Shown here one piece after another: positions 58,661-64,000 of a stretch of DNA of 64,000 nucleotides (position 1 is its first letter; each line of letters begins with the position of its first letter). The DNA is from an uncultured Litoreibacter sp. (GTDB lineage: Bacteria; Pseudomonadota; Alphaproteobacteria; Rhodobacterales; Rhodobacteraceae). The translations under genes were made by a program, and so were the position numbers. The notes under the pieces are model-generated. The model worked only from the letters and a program-made list of their open reading frames with translations, was not told the origin of the DNA and searched no databases. The stretch lies in assembly GCA_947492995.1 (NCBI GenBank), contig CANLOU010000003.1, forward strand, positions 762,810-826,809, read 5' to 3'.

Positions 58661-59470
58661 TTGACGGATACGACGACAGAGATTGACACTTGGGAAGACC
58701 AAGGGGTCGAGGCGCGCTTGGCCGCCGAGGCGTTGATTGTCGATGTCGACGGCTTTGAGGGCCCGCTGGACCTGCTTTTGAGCCTGTCGCGCACTCAGAA
58801 GGTCGATTTGCGCAAAGTGTCCGTGCTGCAACTGGCGGAGCAGTATCTGCTGTTCATCGACAAGGCCAAGGCATTGCGGCTGGAATTGGCCGCCGACTAT
58901 CTGGTCATGGCCGCATGGCTGGCCTTCCTGAAATCCCGCCTGCTGCTGCCGCCTGACCCAACTGAGGAAGGCCCATCCGGCGAAGAACTGGCCGCGCATC
59001 TGGCGTTCCAGTTGGAACGGCTGGCTGCGATGCGCGAAGCGTCGGCCAAGCTGATGGCCCGCGACCAGCTGGGCCGCGACTTCTTTGCGCGCGGCATCCC
59101 CGAGGACGTGACCCGCATCCGCAAGGTGACCTATACCGCGACGCTGCTGGACCTGATGCAGGCCTATGCGCGGATCAAAACGAAGGACGAATTCCGCCCC
59201 TTCGTGATGGACCGCGAGAAGGTCTTCACGATGGAACAGGCGCTGGACCGTATGCGCGGGCTGATCGGCTTTGCCGGCGAATGGTCGGACCTGACCTCAT
59301 GGCTGCCCGAGGGGTGGGAGACCGACCCCGTCAAGCGCCGCTCCGCTACGGCTGCGACCTTTGCGGCCTCGTTGGAACTGGCCAAGGCGGGCCAGATTGA
59401 ATTGAAGCAAGGCGACGTCTTCGCACCGATCCAGATACGCAAGAGGCCCGACAGTGACCGACGCAGCTGA
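58661..59470 (+). CDS. scpA: Segregation and condensation protein A
   Basis: A 269-residue kleisin of the Smc-ScpAB complex. The N-terminal segment FEGPLDLLLSLSRTQKVDLRK is diagnostic. It bridges Smc heads in chromosome compaction. The start is TTG at 58661. It overlaps scpB by 17 bases. Confidence 0.93.
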   Translation: MTDTTTEIDTWEDQGVEARLAAEALIVDVDGFEGPLDLLLSLSRTQKVDLRKVSVLQLAEQYLLFIDKAKALRLELAADYLVMAAWLAFLKSRLLLPPDPTEEGPSGEELAAHLAFQLERLAAMREASAKLMARDQLGRDFFARGIPEDVTRIRKVTYTATLLDLMQAYARIKTKDEFRPFVMDREKVFTMEQALDRMRGLIGFAGEWSDLTSWLPEGWETDPVKRRSATAATFAASLELAKAGQIELKQGDVFAPIQIRKRPDSDRRS

Positions 59471-60134
59471 AACCGAAAAGCCAGAGCCGGAAACCCCGGA
59501 AAACGACAGCCTGTTCGAAGCGCCCCCGATGGGCGAGCAGGAACGGATGGTGGAGGCCATTCTTTTTGCCTCTGCCGAACCGATCACCGTGCGCGAGTTG
59601 TCCGCGCGGATGCCGCATGGCTCGGACCCGGCGGAGGCGCTCGTCTACCTGCGCAAACGCTACGAGGGGCGGGGCGTCAACCTTGTCAAAGTGGATGACG
59701 CATGGGCGATCCGCACGGCGGGGGACCTTGGGTTCCTGATGCAAAAGGAAACGGTTGAAACGCGCAAACTGTCGCGCGCCGCGATCGAAACCTTGGCCAT
59801 TTGCGCCTACCACCAGCCCGTGACGCGGGCGGAGATTGAAGAAATTCGCGGCGTATCCGTGTCGCGCGGCACCGTGGACCAGCTGATCGAGATGGAATGG
59901 ATTCGCTTTGGCCGCAGGCGCATGACGCCGGGCCGGCCTGTGACCTTTGTGGTGACGCAGCATTTTCTGGACCATTTCGGGCTGGAAAACGCCCGCGACC
60001 TGCCGGGCCTCAAGGAATTGCGCGCGGCTGGCCTGCTGGACAACCGTCCTCCGCCGGGGTCGGATGCTTTGTCGGACGAGGATGACGACGAGGACGAAAG
60101 CCCCGAAGGCCAGAACGAATTGTTCGAGGATTAG
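59454..60134 (+). CDS. scpB: Segregation and condensation protein B
   Basis: A 226-residue protein with two winged-helix domains (MVEAILFASAEPITVRELS and LAICAYHQPVTRAEIEEIRG, then GRRRMTPGRPVTF). It binds ScpA. The start is GTG at 59454 and the C-terminal tail is acidic. Confidence 0.93.
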   Translation: MTDAAETEKPEPETPENDSLFEAPPMGEQERMVEAILFASAEPITVRELSARMPHGSDPAEALVYLRKRYEGRGVNLVKVDDAWAIRTAGDLGFLMQKETVETRKLSRAAIETLAICAYHQPVTRAEIEEIRGVSVSRGTVDQLIEMEWIRFGRRRMTPGRPVTFVVTQHFLDHFGLENARDLPGLKELRAAGLLDNRPPPGSDALSDEDDDEDESPEGQNELFED

Positions 60135-60140
60135 AGCGAT

Positions 60141-61100
60141 ATGGGCTGGTTCACTGATCTGACCGGCCTGATAGACGATGCACCTGAACTGGTGCGCAGC
60201 TCTTACGACTTTCGCAATGGCACGCTGATTGCGCGGCATGGGCCTGAGCGGCTGCAGGCGGGCCAACTGGCAACGCCCAGCCTTGCGGACCTCCGTGCGC
60301 AAACGGCTGATTTGATCGGGGCGGGCGGGGCCTTGACCGCCTGTCAGATTGTGGGCGAGGCGGGCGCGTTGCATGCGGAACCCAGCAATGCCGGTGCGCT
60401 GTTCCAAGTGGCGTCTCAGTTCAATCTTTTGGAAATGATCTCTCCGGATGTGACGCCTGATGATGGGATTTCGCGCTACGAATATGACCGCACGCAAGGT
60501 CCCGCTTGCGCGATGGCCTGCGGGGCAGGGACGATGTATCGCAACTATTTTGTCCCTGTCGGCGATCAGATGGGCCAATCCGCGGCCCATCAGCTGGATA
60601 TGGCGGCGGATTTGCACAGCGCGCTTGGTGGCGGCCTTTGGCGCATGCGCAACGGGTATCTGCTGCCAACCGAGGCGCAACTAGCAGAAATTGCGGGCCG
60701 CCTGACGCCGGATATGGGCGCCACGCTGCGCATTGGCGTGCAATCCGACACGGGCGTCACAGGGACCGAACACACGGTGGCGCAGGCCTATTGCAGCGCC
60801 GTCCCGATTGCATATTCGCGGATGCCAGCCGCCCATTGGGAGCCGCTGGCCAAGCTGGTTTTGGAGGCCACCTACGAGGCCTGCCTGCATGCCGCCATCC
60901 TGAACGCCAAGGCCACGGGGAACCGCACTGTCTTCCTGACGCTCATAGGCGGGGGCGCGTTTGGCAACCCGTCCGCGTGGATTGTCGCCGCGATTGCGGG
61001 CGCATTGGCGCGGTTCAAGCGCAGTGGGCTGGATGTCCGCATCGTGAACCATTCGGAGCCGGATCCCGCCGTTGCGGGGATGCTGGAGCGCGCTCTTTGA
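60141..61100 (+). CDS. Macrodomain-like protein, putative ADP-ribose-related
   Basis: A 319-residue protein not related to ScpAB by known function. GALFQVASQFNLLEM near residue 83 and TLIGGGAFGNPSAW near 270 resemble the ligand-loop signatures of macrodomain/PARG-like folds, with a middle section RTQGPACAMACGAGTMYRNY. This assignment is by pattern only. It follows scpB by 6 bp, so it is probably in the same operon. Confidence 0.6.
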   Translation: MGWFTDLTGLIDDAPELVRSSYDFRNGTLIARHGPERLQAGQLATPSLADLRAQTADLIGAGGALTACQIVGEAGALHAEPSNAGALFQVASQFNLLEMISPDVTPDDGISRYEYDRTQGPACAMACGAGTMYRNYFVPVGDQMGQSAAHQLDMAADLHSALGGGLWRMRNGYLLPTEAQLAEIAGRLTPDMGATLRIGVQSDTGVTGTEHTVAQAYCSAVPIAYSRMPAAHWEPLAKLVLEATYEACLHAAILNAKATGNRTVFLTLIGGGAFGNPSAWIVAAIAGALARFKRSGLDVRIVNHSEPDPAVAGMLERAL

Positions 61101-61130
61101 GCGGCGGCCCGGCTGTGCTATAGCGCGGCG

Positions 61131-61328
61131 ATGAACCAGATTATCAACATCATCATCCGCCAGGTGGTCCGCCGACTTGTGATGTTTGGCATCACCAAAG
61201 GCGTCGACATGGCCGCCAAACGGCGGGCTGGCACCACCGAGCTGACGCCGGAGCAAAAGCGCAAAGCGGGCGAGACATCGAAACGCGCCAGACAGGCGAT
61301 GCGTATCACGCGCCGGATGGGGCGTTAG
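61131..61328 (+). CDS. Small basic protein
   Basis: A 65-residue protein with an amphipathic or membrane-interacting N-terminal helix (NQIINIIIRQVVRRLVMFGI) and a strongly basic C-terminal half. No family is recognised. It lies 30 bp after the macrodomain-like gene. Confidence 0.7.
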   Translation: MNQIINIIIRQVVRRLVMFGITKGVDMAAKRRAGTTELTPEQKRKAGETSKRARQAMRITRRMGR

Positions 61329-61451
61329 GGTTATAGACCCGCCTCGCTTTGGGGCGTAACACTGAGCGCAGGACCGGATGTCCGGCCTATCGCAAGGAAT
61401 GCCTGTATCGCCATACCGCCTCTTTCGCCGGTCAATGCCGCCGCCGCGCCG

Positions 61452-62312
61452 TTGCGCACGGAAAGCCTGAAAGGGCTGGCCTGCATGGCATTTGGCATGT
61501 TCCTGTTTTCGGGCGGCGATGCTTTGGCGAAGCTGCTGACTAGCGAGCTGCATCCGATCCAGATCGTGTGGTCCCGGCAATTGGGATTGCTGTTTGGGGT
61601 TTTGATTTTGCTGGCCATCAAGGGGCGTGCGATGCTGCTGTCGGCCAACCCGAAGCTGCAAATTGCGCGCGGGGTCCTGGCCGTCGGGTCGGCGACGCTG
61701 TTTGTGGCCGCCATCGGCTACGTGCCCTTGGCAGACGCGGTGGCGGTGACCTTTGTGGCGCCGTTCATGGTGACGGTTTTGGGAGCCCTGGTGCTGAAAG
61801 AACGCGTGGGCCGCCGCCGCTGGGTCGCTGTCGGGGTTGGCTTTGTTGGCACCTTGATTGTCATCCGCCCCGGTTTGGGCGTGGTGCATCCGGCAATGGG
61901 CCTGATTATTTTGGCGGCCACCTGCTTTGCGCTGCGCCAAATCCTGAGCCGGGTGTTAAGCGGCGGTGACAGCACCTATACCACGGTCGCCTACACCGCG
62001 ATCACCACCAGCTTTCTGCTGACCCTGCCGCTGCCCTTTGTGTGGCAGACACCCGACCTGACGACGGAGCTGCCGCTTTTGCTGGGGCTGGCGGTGCTGG
62101 CGGCGGGTGGCGAGACCCTTGTCATCAAATCGCTGGAACTGGCGCAGGCGGTGGTTCTGGCCCCGGTGCATTACTCGTTGATTATCTGGGGGACGCTGTA
62201 CGGCTATTTCATCTTCGGGCAGCTGCCCGACATGTGGACCTGGATTGGGGCGGCGGTGATTATGGCGACGGGGCTGTATGTGATCCACCGCGAGCGAATT
62301 GCGCGGGCCTAG
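61452..62312 (+). CDS. EamA-family drug/metabolite transporter
   Basis: A 286-residue membrane protein with ten predicted helices in two EamA repeats (MAFGMFLFSGGDALAKLL start, LGALVLKERVGRRRW conserved cytosolic signature). It exports an unidentified metabolite. The start is TTG at 61452 or ATG at 61485; neither has a clear ribosome binding site. Confidence 0.88.
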   Translation: MRTESLKGLACMAFGMFLFSGGDALAKLLTSELHPIQIVWSRQLGLLFGVLILLAIKGRAMLLSANPKLQIARGVLAVGSATLFVAAIGYVPLADAVAVTFVAPFMVTVLGALVLKERVGRRRWVAVGVGFVGTLIVIRPGLGVVHPAMGLIILAATCFALRQILSRVLSGGDSTYTTVAYTAITTSFLLTLPLPFVWQTPDLTTELPLLLGLAVLAAGGETLVIKSLELAQAVVLAPVHYSLIIWGTLYGYFIFGQLPDMWTWIGAAVIMATGLYVIHRERIARA

Positions 62313-62341
62313 TTTCGCCGCGCTGCGCGCGCCGACAGGGC

Positions 62342-62403
62342 GGGGGGGCTTTGCCCCCCGTCGCTGACGCTCCTCCCCCCAGGATATTTTTGGAACAATG
62401 ATA
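62342..62403 (+). terminator. Hairpin plus dispersed motif after the EamA gene
   Basis: GGGGGGGC and GCCCCCC pair around TTT (62342-62359). GGATATTTTTGGAACAATG follows at 62382. Confidence 0.6.
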
Positions 62404-62406
62404 GGG

Positions 62407-63492
62407 TTAGGGGGTCTTGAAGTGTTTCGAGAGTTTCAGGCCTTGGCCCTGGTAATTGGATTTGATGTCGATGCCGTAGAGCTGCGCCGGGACCTCGGAC
62501 ATATGTTCATAGACGAGGCGGCCCACGACCTGTCCGTGTTCGAGCACAAATGGCGCCTCGTGGCAGCGGACTTCCAGCACGCCTTTGGAGCCTGAACCTT
62601 CCTTGGAATGGCCAAAGCCGGGATCGAAGAAGCCTGCGTAATGCACGCGGAACTCGCCGACCATGGCAATATAGGGGGCCATTTCGGCCGCGCAATTGGG
62701 CGGGATGGTGATCGCTTCGCGACTGACGAGAATGTAGAACGCGCCGGGGTCGAGGATGATGCGGGCATCGGTGGTGCGCACCTCCTCCCAATACTCGGCG
62801 GGGTCGTAATGGGCCAGCTTGTCGAGGTCGATCACGCCGGTATGGGGTTTGGCACGGTAGCCGACAAGGTCGCCGGTTTCGGGCTTGAGATCGACGGAGA
62901 AGCCGAGCCCGTCGGAGATGACCGGATCGCCAGAGACGATAGGGGTGTCTTGGTGCAGGGCCAAGAGCGCGTCGTCGGCAATGATGGTTTTGCCGACGCG
63001 GAAGATGATCTGGTTCAGCATCTGCCCCGTGCGGGCCACGACGGAAAAGGAGCGCGGGCAAATTTCGACATAGAGCGGCCCGGTGTAGCCATTGGGAACC
63101 CTGTCAAATTCGACGCCATTGTCGGTGATGACGCGGGTCAGCAGATCAAGCCGGCCGATGGAGGATTTGGCAGACGCCGCCCCGGTCATGCCCGCGGGCA
63201 GGGCGAGCGCCTCTTGCAAGGGGACGACATAGACGCAGCCCTTTTCGAGCACCGCGCCCTTGCTGAGGTCAATCTTGTGCATCTCGAAGAGTTTCAGCCG
63301 ATCCGTGACCGTGTTGCCCTTACCGGCCAGAAACGACGCGCGGACGCGGTAGGCGGTTGTGCCAAGGCGCAGGTCAAGAGAGGCGGGTTGGATCTGGCCC
63401 TGTTCGACCGGGGACGCCGCCGTGATTTGGCCCGCCGCGATCATTGCGGTCATTTGGCGGTCCGACAGGACCCCGTTTTTGATCTCAGCCAT
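62407..63492 (-). CDS. dcd: 2'-deoxycytidine 5'-triphosphate deaminase (long form)
   Basis: A 361-residue protein, about twice the length of E. coli Dcd, as usual for alphaproteobacterial long forms with two dUTPase-like halves. The N-terminal half has SPVEQGQIQPASLDLRLG and GAASAKSSIGRLDLLTRVI, and the C-terminal half has HYAGFFDPGFG. It makes dUTP from dCTP. The ATG at 63492 is preferred to the GTG at 63501 because GGGGA is then at a better distance. Confidence 0.93.
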   Translation of the reverse strand: MAEIKNGVLSDRQMTAMIAAGQITAASPVEQGQIQPASLDLRLGTTAYRVRASFLAGKGNTVTDRLKLFEMHKIDLSKGAVLEKGCVYVVPLQEALALPAGMTGAASAKSSIGRLDLLTRVITDNGVEFDRVPNGYTGPLYVEICPRSFSVVARTGQMLNQIIFRVGKTIIADDALLALHQDTPIVSGDPVISDGLGFSVDLKPETGDLVGYRAKPHTGVIDLDKLAHYDPAEYWEEVRTTDARIILDPGAFYILVSREAITIPPNCAAEMAPYIAMVGEFRVHYAGFFDPGFGHSKEGSGSKGVLEVRCHEAPFVLEHGQVVGRLVYEHMSEVPAQLYGIDIKSNYQGQGLKLSKHFKTP

Positions 63493-63556
63493 GGCCGTCA
63501 CATCCCCTGATACACAAAACGCCCGCGCCCAAGGGCTGCGAGCGTTTGATGATTGG

Positions 63557-63630
63557 TCGGGCTAGCAGGACTCGAACCTGCGACCTTCCGTCCCCCAGAC
63601 GGACGCGCTACCAGGCTGCGCCATAGCCCG
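63557..63630 (-). tRNA. tRNA-Pro (anticodon GGG)
   Basis: The acceptor stem CGGGCTA/TAGCCCG closes a full cloverleaf. The anticodon stem TCCGT/ACGGA flanks loop CTGGGGG, giving anticodon GGG. The T loop GGTTCGAGTCC is standard. A CCA end (63554-63556) is encoded directly after the discriminator A. Confidence 0.95.
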
Positions 63631-63712
63631 ACTATCCGCCTTACATACGCGTTTTGCACTGGCGCGCAAGGGCCGGATTGGGTTTTTCGTGCCATCGGAT
63701 TGAGGCGGCCGC

Positions 63713-64000
<288 letters not shown>

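Overview
The window looks like a chromosomal segment of a marine Rhodobacterales (Roseobacter-group) alphaproteobacterium. Support comes from the high GC content, aerobic cobaltochelatase genes (cobS, cobT), a long-form dCTP deaminase, a DksA with only one zinc-ligand cysteine, an MttB-type methyltransferase, a cupin of the DMSP-lyase family, and the order argS / SPOR protein / nagZ / scpA / scpB. No rRNA operon, prophage, transposase or CRISPR array is visible. Gene density is high and many genes overlap by 1 to 4 bases.

Layout. 1-5066 (minus): aminopeptidase P (cut by the window edge), cobT, a small secreted protein and cobS. 5223-8103: sulfatase, J-domain protein, BolA, DUF4177-like protein. 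8235-18424 is the accessory-looking part. Two paralogous repeat proteins (8302-10071, with an N-terminal helix-turn-helix; 16136-18154, with an unrelated helical N-terminus) enclose a divergent lipoprotein / DUF6502-like / VWA lipoprotein locus, a small secreted protein with a structured leader, an AraC regulator and an mttB-family gene. 18376-25653: gatB, DMSP-lyase-like cupin, lytic transglycosylase, SDR, metallophosphoesterase, ArsC-like protein. 26282-34543: pepN, photolyase with DUF2256, malate synthase G with a GlcG-like protein, class I amidotransferase. 34661-39422 (minus): SCP2 protein, amidohydrolase, and an exonuclease / hydrolase / ATP-dependent ligase operon. 39554-49792: aldolase, rRNA methyltransferase with PIN protein, M48 protease, and a minus-strand run from MoxR to a CoxE-like VWA protein. 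49979-63492: dksA, xth, erpA-like, dgt, argS, SPOR, nagZ, scpAB, a macrodomain-like protein, EamA transporter and dcd. The end holds tRNA-Pro and the 3' part of a gene with a Pro-Glu hexamer repeat.

Main point of interest. The two repeat-protein genes look like two copies of one cassette. Each has, 5' of the gene, a conserved element of about 120 bp with two compensatory base-pair changes in a hairpin. In both copies that element starts exactly where a hairpin covering the stop codon of the preceding gene ends. Each gene is followed by an AT-rich tract with GTAT repeated exactly every 11 bp. Repeat units of 150 bp are near-identical within and between the two genes. The first copy also has a divergent 48-codon hydrophobic ORF next to its HTH-repeat protein, an arrangement reminiscent of peptide-sensing HTH-TPR systems. 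Other strong non-coding signals are an array of four perfect 20-bp palindromes downstream of pepN (26140-26232), a 73-nt nested hairpin that buries the ribosome binding site of the secreted protein at 13050, twin palindromic operators at 11459-11523, and a dispersed GGATATTTTTGAAC-type motif.
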